This document shows positions 24,973 through 36,529 of a stretch of 64,000 nt of DNA, one piece after another (the first letter of the stretch is position 1; every line of letters begins with the position of its first letter). The stretch is from Pseudonocardia benzenivorans CB1190. Its GTDB lineage: Bacteria; Actinomycetota; Actinomycetes; Mycobacteriales; Pseudonocardiaceae. The stretch lies in assembly GCF_000196675.2 (NCBI RefSeq), contig NC_015312.1:4464001-4528000 (forward strand). The letters run 5' to 3'. The notes below the pieces were generated by a model, which had not been told where the DNA came from, ran no database searches, and was given only the letters and a program-made list of their open reading frames with translations. Both the position numbers and the translations under genes were made by a program.

Positions 24973-26250
24973 TCAGCCGGTGACCTCCTCGGTCCGCGGC
25001 CGGCGGGCGCCCGGGAACGAGAAGACCATCTCGGCGGGCGCGTCCCCGGTGTTGACGATGGCGTGCGGGCGTCCCGCCGGGATGTGCAGGGTGTCGCCGG
25101 TGGTGAAGGCGACGTCGCCGAGGTCCGTACGCAGCACACCCGACCCGGCCACCACGAGGCAGACCTCCTCGGTCGTGTGCCGGATCAGCGCCGTCGACTC
25201 CCCCGGCAGCACGTGGGAGAGCCCCAGCGTCGACGTCGCGTGGGGAACCGTGTCGGCGTCGACGAGCATGGTCGCCCACGACCCCTCGCCCGCGGCGGCG
25301 GTGGCCTGGGCCCGCGGGATCACGGTCACCGGGGACGCGGGCACGGGCCCGTCGGCCGAGGCCCGCCAGGACCTGGCGATCCGCTCGCGCGTCGTGAAGA
25401 CGACCCCGTCGAACCCCGATGCGTACTCGACGAACCGCTCGAGGCCCGCGATGCGGGCGGGCCTGCCGATGATCCGGCAGTGCAGGCCGACCGACATCAT
25501 CCGCGGCGCCTGCGCGGACTCGCGGTACAGCGTGTCGAAGGCGTCCTTGAGGTAGGTGAAGAACTGCTCCGAGGTCGCGAGCGGGTCGGCGAGCCAGAAC
25601 TGGATGTCGTTGGTGTCGGCCGTGTAGGGCACGACGAGGTGCGAGGTCCCGTCGACGTCGACCTCGTAGGGCACGTCGTCGGCGTAGGAGTCGGAGTCGT
25701 AGAGGAACCCGCCCTCCTCGACGACGAGCCGCCGGGTCCGCTCGCTGGGCCCGTACCGGCAGTACCAGCCGACGGGCCTGCTCCCGGTGGTGCGTTCCAG
25801 CGACTCGACGGCCATCCGGATGTGCTCGCGCTCCTCCTCCTCGGAGAGCCCGAACACCTCCTCCCACCGCCAGCCGTGGCTGCACACCTCGTGCCCGGCG
25901 GCGGAGACGGCCTCCGCGACCGCGGGGGCCATCTCGAACGCCTGTGCGCACGCGAAGAACGTCGCGGGCACGCCGTGGCGGCGCAGCACGTCGAGGATCC
26001 GCCAGACGCCGACGCGCGAGCCGTACTCGTACATCGACTCCATGGCGAGGTTGCGGACACCGTCCGGGAAGGGGTAGGCCCCCCACTCCGTCAGCGACTC
26101 CTGCGTCGCGTCCCCCGCCGGGAGCGAACGCTCCGAACCCTCCTCGTAGTTGACGACGAGCGAGATCGCGAGCCGGTCGTCGCCGAGCCACCGACGCGTC
26201 GGCGGGGTCGGTCCGTAGCCGACGACGTCGCGTCCTCCCGGTCCCGTCAT
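24973..26250 (-). CDS. Allantoinase-like polysaccharide deacetylase fused to a cupin
   Basis: 425 residues. Residues 1 to about 310 match the PuuE-type, NodB-fold allantoinase family (VVGYGPTPP, VVNYEEGSE, HEVCSHGWRWEE, GWYCRYGPS, PRMMSVGLHCRIIGRP). Residues from about 345 form a single-domain cupin (LPGESTALIRHTTEEVCLVVAGSG; GDTLHIPAGRPHAIVNTG) with the usual His/Glu pattern. PuuE enzymes hydrolyse the hydantoin ring of allantoin; the cupin may bind the product or a metal, or act as a ureidoglycolate-like partner (inferred). ATGA overlap with the hydrolase gene upstream. The paralogue at 35467-36408 lacks the cupin. Confidence 0.85.
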   Translation of the reverse strand: MTGPGGRDVVGYGPTPPTRRWLGDDRLAISLVVNYEEGSERSLPAGDATQESLTEWGAYPFPDGVRNLAMESMYEYGSRVGVWRILDVLRRHGVPATFFACAQAFEMAPAVAEAVSAAGHEVCSHGWRWEEVFGLSEEEEREHIRMAVESLERTTGSRPVGWYCRYGPSERTRRLVVEEGGFLYDSDSYADDVPYEVDVDGTSHLVVPYTADTNDIQFWLADPLATSEQFFTYLKDAFDTLYRESAQAPRMMSVGLHCRIIGRPARIAGLERFVEYASGFDGVVFTTRERIARSWRASADGPVPASPVTVIPRAQATAAAGEGSWATMLVDADTVPHATSTLGLSHVLPGESTALIRHTTEEVCLVVAGSGVLRTDLGDVAFTTGDTLHIPAGRPHAIVNTGDAPAEMVFSFPGARRPRTEEVTG

Positions 26251-27041
26251 GCCTCGTCCCCCAACAGCTCGCGGACCGCCGCGGCGAACTCACGCGGGGT
26301 GTCGACCATCGGCGAGTGGCCCGCTTCCGCAATCTCGACGGCCCGGCAGTCGGGGATGCCCGCGACGAGCGTCGCGACGTGCTCCTCGGTACGCGCCGCG
26401 TCCTCCGTGCCACGCACGACCAGCGTCGGCACCGAGATCTCCGGCAGCCGGTCGACGACGTCACCGGCGAGCACGCCGCGCAGCACCGCGGACAGGAACG
26501 GGTAATCGGCGGTCTCGACGGCCTCGGCGTAGAGCCGCATGTCCTCGGCCGGCGGGTCGCGGTACACCAGCGACCGCACGACGGCGGCGGTCGACGCGGG
26601 CGCGGCGGTGCCACCCGCGTCGAGCCACTCGCCGAGCGTCGCGCGGAACGGCGCCTTCACCCCGGCGGCCGTGGCGCCGGTGCCGACCAGCACGAGCGAG
26701 TCCAGCGCCGGGCGGCCCGCGATGGCGATGACCTGCGCGAGCAGCCCGCCCGTCGAGTTGCCCATGAGCACGACGGGCCGGTCGGTGTACTCCTCGGTCG
26801 CCGACGTGATCGCGGCGGCGAGGCCGTCGAAGGCACCGTCGTCGGCGGGGATCGTGCCGGCGCCGGAGTACATGTCGACGAGCACCCAGTCCCGCTCGGG
26901 CATCAGTTCGACGACGGGCAGCCAGAACTGCCAGCAGCCGAACCACGGGTGCAGCGCGACGATCGGGGCCTTCCCGGAGCCGTCGCCGGTGTGGACGTGC
27001 AGGTCGAGGCCGGACGCCGACCTGCGCGCGGTCGTGCTCAC
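26247..27041 (-). CDS. Alpha/beta hydrolase
   Basis: 264 residues with an intact triad: nucleophile Ser96 in GNSTGG, acid in VRGTEDA, and His in AEAGHSPMVDTP. The HPWF segment near 31 resembles the oxyanion HG motif. Predicted esterase, thioesterase or C-C hydrolase. GTG 27041 overlaps the CitE-like stop (GTGA) and its own stop overlaps the deacetylase start, so it is translated as part of that chain. It contrasts with two other hydrolase-fold proteins in this window that lack Ser and His. Confidence 0.86.
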   Translation of the reverse strand: MSTTARRSASGLDLHVHTGDGSGKAPIVALHPWFGCWQFWLPVVELMPERDWVLVDMYSGAGTIPADDGAFDGLAAAITSATEEYTDRPVVLMGNSTGGLLAQVIAIAGRPALDSLVLVGTGATAAGVKAPFRATLGEWLDAGGTAAPASTAAVVRSLVYRDPPAEDMRLYAEAVETADYPFLSAVLRGVLAGDVVDRLPEISVPTLVVRGTEDAARTEEHVATLVAGIPDCRAVEIAEAGHSPMVDTPREFAAAVRELLGDEA

Positions 27042-27882
27042 GACGCAACCAGCCCGAACTGCGCGGCCCGCTCCAGGGTGGCCTGCGCGCGTTGGGCGAT
27101 CGGGTAGTCGACGAGCTTGTCGTCGACGGTGATCGCGGCGATGCCGTCGCGCTCGGCCTCGTCGAAGGCGGCGACGATGCGCTGCGCCGTGTCGATCTCG
27201 GCGGGGCTCGGTGAGAGCACCTCGTTGACGATCGGCACCTGGTCGGGATGGATCGCGAACTTGCCGGTGAAGCCCATCCCGTGGGCCTCCTCGGTCTGGC
27301 GGCGCATCGCGCCGGGGTCGCGGACGTCGGCGAACGCGGTGTCGATCGGCTGCACGCCCGCGGCGACGGCGGCCATCGCGACGTGGATCCGCGACGACGT
27401 CATCAGTGCGTGCGCCTGCTCGGGCACGACCCCCATGTCGAGCGCGAAGTCGTAGGCGCCGAAGGAGATCCGGCGGACCCGGTCGCTCGGGCGGGCGAGC
27501 GCGACGGCGTTGAGCACCCCGGCCGCGGTCTCGAGGATCAGCACGAGCTCGAGCCCGGCGGCCAGGTCGCGGTCGATGCCCGCGACGACGTCGGCGTCCT
27601 CGCACTTGGGGACGATCACGCCGCGCGCGCCGATCCGGGCGGCGGCGGCCAGGTCCCCGGTGTGCCACTCGGTGTCGACGGGGTTGACCCGCACGTACAC
27701 CGACTGCCCGGCGGCGGCGGCCAGGTCGGCGGCCTGCTGCAGGTTGTCGCGCGAGGCGACCTTCTGGCTCACGCCGACGGAGTCCTCGAGGTCGAGGATC
27801 ACGGCGTCGGCGCCGCTGCGGGAGGCCTTCTCGAACCGGTCGGGCCGGTTGGACGGCACGAAGAGCAGTGAGCGGGGGTCGG

Positions 27883-27886
<4 letters not shown>
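27038..27886 (-). CDS. HpcH/HpaI aldolase family, CitE-like lyase
   Basis: 282 residues. Motifs of the citrate lyase beta/malyl-CoA lyase branch: [43 protein letters not shown] and [17 protein letters not shown]. Mg-dependent cleavage of a (3S)-hydroxyacyl-CoA such as malyl-, methylmalyl- or citramalyl-CoA is expected. Citrate lyase itself is unlikely, with no citD/citF. Overlaps both neighbours by ATGA/GTGA. Together with CoA-transferases nearby, it suggests CoA activation followed by C-C cleavage. Confidence 0.87.
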
Positions 27887-29565
<1,679 letters not shown>

Positions 29566-29591
29566 GGTGGGTGCTTCCTCCGTGGAGTGGG

Positions 29592-30623
29592 TCAGAGCGA
29601 TCCGGCCTCGCGGACCTCCTTGCGCCTGCTGTAGCGCGAGGCGCAGACCGCGACGACGAGCGCGCCGCCGTAGAACAGGTCCGAGACGTAGGACTGGGCG
29701 CCGAGCATCTGGAGGCCGGTGGTGCCCGCGACCAGGAAGTACACGGCGATGAACGAGCCCCACGAGTTGAACTTGCCGGGCAGGATCGCCGTCGAACCGA
29801 GGAAGGCCGCCGCGAACGTCGGCAGCAGGAACGCCTCGCCGGACACCGGGTCGGCCGCGCCCGTCGTGCCGGCGTAGAGGATGCCGGCCAGGGCGGCGAG
29901 CGTCGCGGACGCGACCAGTGCGCCCCACCGGATCCGGGTGACCCGCAGGCCCGACAGCCGCGACACGGCCCGGCCACGGCCGACGAACAGCAGCCGCCGC
30001 CCTGCGGCGGTGTACTCGAGGAAGTACCAGAGCCCGGCGGTGATCACGAGGCCGTACCAGAACGCCAGCGGCACCCCGAGGAACCGGTTGACGATGACCC
30101 AGTCGGTCAGGCCGGACGAGATGCCGCTGATCGTCGTCGAGTCGCCCAGCCAGAGCACGGCGCCGGAGAGGATCGTGCCCGTCCCCAGCGTGACGATGAA
30201 CGGGTCGACGCCGAACAGCAGTACGAACGCACCGTTGAGCAGGCCGATCACCGCCCCGGTGACCAGGCAGATCACGATGACGAGCCAGATGTTCATGCCC
30301 TGCTGGGCGTTCAGCACGCCGATCAGCATCTGTGACGTCATCAGCACGCCCGCGACCGACAGGTCGTAGTCGCCCGCGGTGAGCGGGATCAGCAGCGCGC
30401 ACGTCAGCACGACGAGCACGGCCTGCGAGCCGAGGATGCCCTGCAGGGTCGACGTCGTCAGGAACGTGCCGGGGCGCAGCGCACCGAACACCACCACGAC
30501 GACGACCAGCGCGATCACGATCGAGAACCGCTGCGCCAGCGACCGCGCGACGGTCGCGCTCGAGGAGCGCCCCGGCTCCACGACGACGTCGGTCGCCGGC
30601 TCGGAGTTGCTCGTGCGGGTCAT
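29592..30623 (-). CDS. CUT2-type ABC transporter permease
   Basis: 343 residues with about 9-10 membrane helices of the RbsC type ([44 protein letters not shown]). Homologous along its length to the permease at 18137-19207. ATG 30623 overlaps the ATPase stop (ATGA). Third component of the second CUT2 system. Confidence 0.87.
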   Translation of the reverse strand: MTRTSNSEPATDVVVEPGRSSSATVARSLAQRFSIVIALVVVVVVFGALRPGTFLTTSTLQGILGSQAVLVVLTCALLIPLTAGDYDLSVAGVLMTSQMLIGVLNAQQGMNIWLVIVICLVTGAVIGLLNGAFVLLFGVDPFIVTLGTGTILSGAVLWLGDSTTISGISSGLTDWVIVNRFLGVPLAFWYGLVITAGLWYFLEYTAAGRRLLFVGRGRAVSRLSGLRVTRIRWGALVASATLAALAGILYAGTTGAADPVSGEAFLLPTFAAAFLGSTAILPGKFNSWGSFIAVYFLVAGTTGLQMLGAQSYVSDLFYGGALVVAVCASRYSRRKEVREAGSL

Positions 30624-32254
30624 CGGTCCTCTCCCTCGCCTTCGGTCGGCCCCACCGGGCCGGCGGGAACCGCACGGTCGGCGAGTGTGTAGCACTCGTG
30701 CGCGATGCGGTCCTTCGTGATCTCGTCGCCGAACAGCTCACGGGCGACGCGGCCGCGGTCGAAGATCAGCACCCGGTCGCAGATCGCCGCCAGCTGCTCG
30801 TAGTCCGAGCTCGCGCACAGCACGGCGCAGCCGGACCGCGCGGCCTCGTGGACCACGTCGTAGATCTGTGCGCGGGCGCCGATGTCGACGCCCTGCGTCG
30901 GCTCGTGCAGCAACAGCACCTCGGGCTCGGCCGCGAGCCACTTGGCCAGCAGCACCTTCTGTTGGTTGCCGCCCGAGAGCGACTGGTAGGCCAGTCCGGG
31001 GACGGGCGGTCGCACGTCGAACCGGTGCAGGGTGTCCTGACAGTCCCGGGCCAGCCGGGCCCGCGACAGCCCGTGCCACGTCGAGTACCGGTCGATGACC
31101 TGCAGCATCGCGTTGTCGCGGACGCTCACGCTGCCGACGCTGCCGTCGCGCTGCCGGTCGGCGGGGATGAGCGCCATCCGGTGTGCGATCGCCTTGACCG
31201 GGTCCATCCCCGGCAGCGACAGCACCTCCGCACCCTTGCGCAGCGTGCCCGACGCCGCCGGGAACGCCCCGAACAGCAGGTAGGGGATGCGTTCGAAGCC
31301 GGAGCCGAGCAGCCCGGTGAGGCCCAGCACCTCACCGGGGCCGAGGGCGAACGACACCGACTCGACACGCTCGTCGGACAGGTCCTCGACGGCCATCGCC
31401 CCCGTCGCCGCGGTCGGCACGACCTCCTCGCGCTCCCCGCTGTGATCGGGCAGCTCGCGCCCGATGATCAGCTGGACCAGCTCGGTGTCGCTCACCGTGG
31501 CCGTCTCGACCGTCGCCCGCAGCCGGCCGTCCCGGAAGATCGTGGCGCGGTCGGTGATCTCCCGGACCTCGTCGAGATCGTGGGAGACGAACAGGACGGC
31601 GGAGCCGCCGCCGGCGATCTCGCGCATGAGCGAGAACAGCTGGCGGCGACCCGTCTCCGGCAGGAACACGGTCGGCTCGTCGAGGATCAGCATCCCGGGC
31701 CCGGTGCGGGTGCTGCCGCGCAGCGTCCGCATCTCGTGGACGGCCCGCACGATCGCGAGCAGCGCCCGCTGGGTGCCGTCGAGATCCGCGACGCGGGCGG
31801 CCGGGTCCAGGTCGACGTCGAACTCCTCGAACAGACGCCGGGCCTCGGCCCGCTGCCGTCGCCAGCCGATCGCCCAGTTCCGCGACCGGCTGAACGAGCC
31901 GATGCGCAGGTTCTCCAGCACCGACAGGCTCGTGATGAGCCCGAGGTCCTGGTGCACGAAGCTCATCCCGTGGTCGCGGAACGCGCCCGGCGGCAGCGGC
32001 AGCGCGACGTCCTCGCCGTTGATCCGCAGCCGGCTGCCCGGGTCCGGGTCGTGGAACCCGGCGAGGACCTTGATGAAGGTCGACTTGCCCGACCCGTTCT
32101 CCCCGAGCAGACCGTGGATCTCTCCAGGGAGGACGTCGAGGTCCACCGAGTCGAGCACCCGGACCCCGGCGAACGACTTGGAGACGCCGCGCGCCTCGAC
32201 CACCGGCAGGGCGCCCGCGCGGGGCGCCCCACCGGAACCTGCCGGAACCGCCAT
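30620..32254 (-). CDS. CUT2-type ABC transporter ATPase (duplicated domains)
   Basis: 544 residues. Domain 1: Walker [10 protein letters not shown], Walker [22 protein letters not shown], but the signature reads LDGTQR. Domain 2: SLSGGNQQK and [12 protein letters not shown]. Paralogue of 19249-20811, with the same unusual domain-1 signature region. ATG 32254 shares its A with the stop of the binding-protein gene (TGATG). Confidence 0.9.
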   Translation of the reverse strand: MAVPAGSGGAPRAGALPVVEARGVSKSFAGVRVLDSVDLDVLPGEIHGLLGENGSGKSTFIKVLAGFHDPDPGSRLRINGEDVALPLPPGAFRDHGMSFVHQDLGLITSLSVLENLRIGSFSRSRNWAIGWRRQRAEARRLFEEFDVDLDPAARVADLDGTQRALLAIVRAVHEMRTLRGSTRTGPGMLILDEPTVFLPETGRRQLFSLMREIAGGGSAVLFVSHDLDEVREITDRATIFRDGRLRATVETATVSDTELVQLIIGRELPDHSGEREEVVPTAATGAMAVEDLSDERVESVSFALGPGEVLGLTGLLGSGFERIPYLLFGAFPAASGTLRKGAEVLSLPGMDPVKAIAHRMALIPADRQRDGSVGSVSVRDNAMLQVIDRYSTWHGLSRARLARDCQDTLHRFDVRPPVPGLAYQSLSGGNQQKVLLAKWLAAEPEVLLLHEPTQGVDIGARAQIYDVVHEAARSGCAVLCASSDYEQLAAICDRVLIFDRGRVARELFGDEITKDRIAHECYTLADRAVPAGPVGPTEGEGEDR

Positions 32255-33429
32255 CAGCCCGCCGCCTTGCCCCACAGCTTGAGGTAGCTGTCCGCGAAGG
32301 AGTCGCCGTAGCCCTTGCCGAGCTCCGGCGGGTTGCCGGCCTCGGCGACGTTGGTCTTGGTGAAGACCCGCAGCTGGATGCCCTCGTCACCCGACGCGAT
32401 CGGGCCCGCGCCGGAGATGATCCGGCCGACCTGGTCGACGACGGCGTACCCGACCTGCGCCGGGTTCTCGCCGACGTCCATCCGCACGACGTCCGCGTCC
32501 TGCATCATCTTGAGCACGAACGGGGTGCCGTTGAACGTCGAGATGTGCACCTTGCCGGTGGCGCCGGCGAGCTGGATGCCGGGCACCACGAACTGCGACA
32601 TGCTGTCGTAGAGCGGCACGACGTAGTTGAGGTTGGGGTCGGTCTGGATGGCCGAGCGGACGATGTTGGTGATCTGCGTCGACCAGTCCGGCACCGAGAC
32701 GTTCTGGAACGTCAGCTTGCAGTTCGGGCAGTACTTCTTGAACTCGTCGTTGATCGCGTCGATCGAGGCCGGGCTCCCGATGACCTCCTTCGAGGTCAGC
32801 ACCAGGACGTTGCCCGCGCAGTTGGTGTCCTTGATGACGAAGTCCGCGGACAGCCGGGCGGCGAGGTCGTACGGCTGCGCGACACGCGCGGTGACCTCGG
32901 GTCCCTGGGGCTGGGTGAGGTCCTCGTTGAGGACGGTGATGATCGGGATCCCCGCCGCCTTCGCCGCTGCGGCCTGCGGCTGGAAGTAGGTCGGGCTGAT
33001 GGTGCCGCCGGTGAGGGTGATGGCGTCGGGCTTCTGCGCGATGGCCGCGTTCATGCCCTGGATCCACTGGGTGTGGTCGCCCTGGTTGGGGTAGTCGACG
33101 ACCTTCATGCCGACCTTCTCCGCGGCCTGGGTCATCGACGTCGTCAGGGCCTGCGTGAACGGGTTCGCGCTGGACTCCTGGATGTTGAAGATGGTCTTGC
33201 CGGCGGCCTTGCTCATGTCGAACGCCGGGCCCGGCTCCTTGTACTCGGGCACCGCCGAGTACTTGTCGAGCGCGGCGTTGACGGCGGTGAGGTCGCACGA
33301 GGCGCCCCCGCCCGCCGCCGCGGCGTCACCGGAGGACGAGCCTCCCGACGAGCACGCGGCGACGACGGTCAGCATCAGCGCCGCCGCGCCGACGGTCGCC
33401 ATCCGTTTCATGGACGTGCCAGACAGCAT
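32254..33429 (-). CDS. CUT2-type substrate-binding lipoprotein
   Basis: 391 residues; lipobox LTVVAAC near residue 20-26, Ser/Gly linker, then a periplasmic-binding-protein-4 fold (IFNIQESSANPFTQAL; ITLTGGTISPTYFQP; LNYVVPLYDSMSQFVVP). Shares architecture and C-terminal TKTNVAEAG..GYG..S.LKLWG with the lipoprotein at 20921-22102, and has its own Cys pairs (CPNC). ATG 33429 follows AGGAGG. Ligand unknown. Confidence 0.88.
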   Translation of the reverse strand: MLSGTSMKRMATVGAAALMLTVVAACSSGGSSSGDAAAAGGGASCDLTAVNAALDKYSAVPEYKEPGPAFDMSKAAGKTIFNIQESSANPFTQALTTSMTQAAEKVGMKVVDYPNQGDHTQWIQGMNAAIAQKPDAITLTGGTISPTYFQPQAAAAKAAGIPIITVLNEDLTQPQGPEVTARVAQPYDLAARLSADFVIKDTNCAGNVLVLTSKEVIGSPASIDAINDEFKKYCPNCKLTFQNVSVPDWSTQITNIVRSAIQTDPNLNYVVPLYDSMSQFVVPGIQLAGATGKVHISTFNGTPFVLKMMQDADVVRMDVGENPAQVGYAVVDQVGRIISGAGPIASGDEGIQLRVFTKTNVAEAGNPPELGKGYGDSFADSYLKLWGKAAG

Positions 33430-33459
33430 GTCTCCTCCTAGAGACCAGCCGGGACCGGG

Positions 33460-34113
33460 TCAGCGGTCGCCGCGGGCGTGGGACAGCAGGTACTTCTCGA
33501 CGTCCTGCCGGGGCAGGACGTCGGCGTACTTCGAGCCGATGTCGAAGAGGTTCGCGCGGTGCGGCTCCTCGGCCCGGTCGAAGACGCACTCCTCGGGCAC
33601 GACCACCCGGAACCCGTAGGACACCGCGTCGATGACGCTGGCGCGGATGCAGCCGGACGTCGAACACCCGGTGACGACAACGGTGTCGATCCCCCGTTGC
33701 ACCAGGTACGACGTGAGATGGGTACCGAAGAAGGCCGACGGGAACTTCTTGACGAGCACCAGCTCGTCGGGGCGCCGGTCCAGGTCCGGGTGGACCTCGA
33801 CCGCGGCCGGGTCGTCGGTGCGCAGCTCGCGCAGCGCCGGGACCTTCGCCGCGAACGACGCGGCGTCCTCGCCGGGGGCGTAGGCGATCGTCGTGAACAC
33901 GATCGGCGCGCCGGCCTCCCGCGCCCGCCCGAGCAGCTCGGCGATGTGCGGCACCGCAGGCGCGTCGTCGGCACCCACGCCGTAGGCGCTGGAGGTGAAC
34001 GCCCGCGAGACGTCGACGACCAGCACCGCGGGGCGCTCCCCCGCACCGGCGGCCGCGCCGATGCCGCGCTCCGCGTAGAACTCCCCGACGGCCTCGAAAC
34101 CGTTGTCCGACAA
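33460..34113 (-). CDS. Isochorismatase-fold cysteine hydrolase
   Basis: 217 residues. Triad: Asp34 (VVDVS), Lys123 (KFPSAFFG) and Cys155 (GCSTSGCIRAS), again the N-carbamoylsarcosine-amidase-like motif. The start is TTG at 34113, chosen because AGGAGG stands exactly 6 bp upstream. It follows a CoA-transferase by 11 bp and precedes the second ABC transporter. Paralogue of 11638-12327. Predicted amide or carbamoyl hydrolase, substrate unknown. Confidence 0.84.
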   Translation of the reverse strand: MSDNGFEAVGEFYAERGIGAAAGAGERPAVLVVDVSRAFTSSAYGVGADDAPAVPHIAELLGRAREAGAPIVFTTIAYAPGEDAASFAAKVPALRELRTDDPAAVEVHPDLDRRPDELVLVKKFPSAFFGTHLTSYLVQRGIDTVVVTGCSTSGCIRASVIDAVSYGFRVVVPEECVFDRAEEPHRANLFDIGSKYADVLPRQDVEKYLLSHARGDR

Positions 34114-34124
34114 CGCGTTCCTCC

Positions 34125-35321
34125 TCAGATGATGCCGTCGGCCTCGAGGGCCGCCAGCTGCTCGTCGGTGAGGCCCAGCTGCTCGCGGTAGACCTCGTCG
34201 TTGCTCGACCCCTTGGGGGCCCCGGCATGCCGGACCTTCCCCGGGGTGTCCGACAGGACCGGGACGACGTTCTGCATCAGCACGTCGCCGAGCCCCTCGT
34301 GCGGGACCCGCACGATCGTCTCCCGCGCGAGGTACTGCGGGTCCTTGACGATGTCCGCCGCGGTGTACGCGGGCGCGATCGCCCCCTCCGCGGTCTCGAA
34401 CTCCGCGAGCACCTCCTCGGCGGTGCGTTCGGCGATCCAACCGCCGATCGCCTCGTCGAGCTCGGCGGTGTGGGCGATGCGGCCGGGGTTGCCGGCGAAC
34501 CACGGCTGCTCGGCGAAGTCCGGCCGGCCGACGAGCCGGACGACCCGGTCGGCGATGGACTGCGCGGTGGCCGACAGGGCGAGCCAGCGCCCGTCCTTGG
34601 TCTGGTAGGCGTTGCGCGGGGCGCTGTAGGGCGTGTGGTTGCCCGAGCGGCCCACGACCTCACCGGTCTTGTCGTAGAGGATCGTCTGCGGGCCGAGCAT
34701 CCAGAACATCGGCTCGTAGATCGACAGGTCGATGACCTGCCCCTTGCCGTTGCCGCCGTGCTCGCGCCACCAGAGCGCGAACATGATCGCGAAGCAGCCG
34801 GTGAACCCCGCGATGCAGTCACCGAGCGCGAACGGCGGCAGCGCCGGGGGCTTGTCGGGCCAGCCGTTGATGTGGGCGAACCCCGACATCGCCTCGGCGA
34901 GGGTGCCGAACCCCGGCCGGTTCGCGTACGGGCCGGTCTGGCCGAACCCGGTGGTGCGCAGGATGACCAGGCCGGGGTTGATCTCGTGCAGGACGTCGGG
35001 GCCCAGGCCCCAGCGCTCGAGCGTGCCGGGCCGGAAGTTCTCGACGAACACGTCCGCGTCGGCGATGATCTTCTTGAGGATGTCGGCACCCTCGGGGGCG
35101 GACAGCTTGAGCGTGATACAGCGCTTGTTGCGGGAGACCAGCGCCCAGAACAGCGACTCGCCGTCGACGTTCCAGCCCATCGATCGCAGGCTGTCACCGC
35201 GCGGGTGCTCGACCTTCAGCACGTCGGCGCCGAAGTCCGCGAGCAGCGTCGCGGCCACGGGCCCGGCGAAGATCGACGCCGCGTCGACCACCTTGAGTCC
35301 CTGCAGGGGAAGATCTGTCAT
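34125..35321 (-). CDS. CaiB/BaiF (family III) CoA-transferase
   Basis: 398 residues; N-terminal LKVVDAASIFAGPVAA, VENFRPGTLERWGLG at about 93-107, and likely catalytic Asp168 in ALGDCIAGF. Closer to the third copy (59907-61175) than to the first (8952-10196), judged by eye from GFGTLAEAMSGFAH and flanking residues. First gene of the 35.3-22.7 kb minus-strand array. A 16-bp palindrome shared with the GntR promoter at 37.3 kb lies 46 bp upstream. Confidence 0.9.
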   Translation of the reverse strand: MTDLPLQGLKVVDAASIFAGPVAATLLADFGADVLKVEHPRGDSLRSMGWNVDGESLFWALVSRNKRCITLKLSAPEGADILKKIIADADVFVENFRPGTLERWGLGPDVLHEINPGLVILRTTGFGQTGPYANRPGFGTLAEAMSGFAHINGWPDKPPALPPFALGDCIAGFTGCFAIMFALWWREHGGNGKGQVIDLSIYEPMFWMLGPQTILYDKTGEVVGRSGNHTPYSAPRNAYQTKDGRWLALSATAQSIADRVVRLVGRPDFAEQPWFAGNPGRIAHTAELDEAIGGWIAERTAEEVLAEFETAEGAIAPAYTAADIVKDPQYLARETIVRVPHEGLGDVLMQNVVPVLSDTPGKVRHAGAPKGSSNDEVYREQLGLTDEQLAALEADGII

Positions 35322-35366
35322 GCCGGACGGCTCCTCGTCGTCAGCTCGTGGAGGCTCGGAGTCGAT

Positions 35367-35382
35367 ACAGAAAATATTCTAT
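35367..35382. promoter_or_regulatory. AT-rich palindromic operator, copy 1
   Basis: ACAGAAAATATTCTAT, an imperfect inverted repeat (ATAGAA/TTCTAT type) in very GC-rich DNA, 46 bp before the CoA-transferase start. The only similar sequence I see is at 37264-37279, upstream of the GntR gene. Confidence 0.55.
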
Positions 35383-35426
35383 GAAGTAAGGTCGGAGCGG
35401 CTCCGGGGTTCGCGCCCGGTCCCCCC

Positions 35427-35451
35427 GTGAGCGGCGATGGTCGCCGCTCAC
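35427..35451 (-). terminator. Hairpin after the allantoinase-like gene
   Basis: Perfect 11-bp stem (GTGAGCGGCGA/TCGCCGCTCAC) with a 3-bp loop, 16 bp past the deacetylase stop. It separates that gene from the CoA-transferase operon. Confidence 0.65.
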
Positions 35452-35466
35452 GACCCGCCGGGGGCG

Positions 35467-36408
35467 TCACGCGGCCCCCTCGTCGGGGTGGTTCTCCAGC
35501 CAGAAGCGCGCGATCTGCTCGCGGGTGGCGAACCAGACGTCGGACTCCCGCTGGGCGTGCTCGATGAACTCGCGCAGGGCCGACGTGCGTCCGGCCTGGC
35601 CGGCCCAGCGCGGGTGCAGACCGATCGACATCATCCGCGGCCGCCCGGCGCGGCCCTCGCGCAGCAGCTCGTCGAAACCGCGGCGGCAGACGTCGAAGAA
35701 GTCGGTCGGGCTGGCCATGCCGGGGGGCATCGCGTACTTCACGTCGTTGTAGACCATCGTGTAGGGCACGACGAGCTGGCGCTTGTCGCCGACGCTGACG
35801 TAGTAGGGCAGGTCGTCGTTGTAGGCGTCGGAGTCGTAGAGGAACCCGCCCTCCTCGACCAGCAGCTCGCGGGTGTGCACGCTCGGGCCGTAGCGGCAGT
35901 ACCAGCCGACCGGCCGGGTTCCGCAGGTGCGCTCGAACGACGCGATGGCCGCCGCCATGTGCTCGCGCTCCTCCTCGCGGCTGAGCACCCACGGCTCCTC
36001 CCAGCGCCAGCCATGGCTGCAGACCTCGTGCCCACCGCCGACGACGGCCTTGGCCAGCTCGGGGTTCTGCTCGAACGCGACGGCGGCGGCGTAGAACGTC
36101 GTCGGGACGCGGTACTCCTCGAACAGGCGCAGCAGCCGCCAGACGCCGGCGCGCGCGCCGTACTCGTAGATGGACTCGACGCAGAGGTCGCGGTACTCCG
36201 CGGGCATGCCGTACGGGATCTCGCCCAGGCCCTCGTTGCGGGCGTCGCCCGCGGCCCACGAGATCTCCGAGCCCTCCTCGGCGTTCACCACGATGCTCAC
36301 GGCGATCTTCGCGCCGCCCGGCCACTCGACGGCGGGCGGCGTCGCGCCGTACCCGATGAGGTCGCGCCGGGGGCCGGGCACGTCGGCTTCGGTGAACTGA
36401 AGGGTCAT
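35467..36408 (-). CDS. Allantoinase-like polysaccharide deacetylase (PuuE type)
   Basis: 313 residues, the normal PuuE length. Begins with the family signature RDLIGYGATPPAVEWP and has VVNAEEGSE, HEVCSHGWRWEEPW, GWYCRYGPS and PRMMSIGLHPRWAGQ. NodB-fold hydrolase of a ureide or cyclic amide in the cytoplasm (no signal peptide). Unlike 24973-26250, it has no cupin. GAGGA precedes the ATG. It is downstream of the GntR at 36530-37204 and ended by its own hairpin. True allantoinase activity is not assured, as no other allantoin genes are present. Confidence 0.86.
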   Translation of the reverse strand: MTLQFTEADVPGPRRDLIGYGATPPAVEWPGGAKIAVSIVVNAEEGSEISWAAGDARNEGLGEIPYGMPAEYRDLCVESIYEYGARAGVWRLLRLFEEYRVPTTFYAAAVAFEQNPELAKAVVGGGHEVCSHGWRWEEPWVLSREEEREHMAAAIASFERTCGTRPVGWYCRYGPSVHTRELLVEEGGFLYDSDAYNDDLPYYVSVGDKRQLVVPYTMVYNDVKYAMPPGMASPTDFFDVCRRGFDELLREGRAGRPRMMSIGLHPRWAGQAGRTSALREFIEHAQRESDVWFATREQIARFWLENHPDEGAA

Positions 36409-36529
36409 CGGATCCTCGTCGATGTCGGAAGTCGCTGTCGCTGTCGATGTCGGGAATTGCGTGTCGCGAACGGCATGCGGGCCTGCCGGACGCCGGCATG
36501 CCGGTGTCCGGGGGTCGCCGGCGGGGGTC

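Noticed and set aside
22241-25555. Very long plus-strand open frame (about 1100 codons) opposite the hydantoinase, GntR and deacetylase genes
   Set aside because: Arg/Gly/Asp-rich composition with no domain; it is the antisense of three well-supported genes, as expected from strong GC bias.
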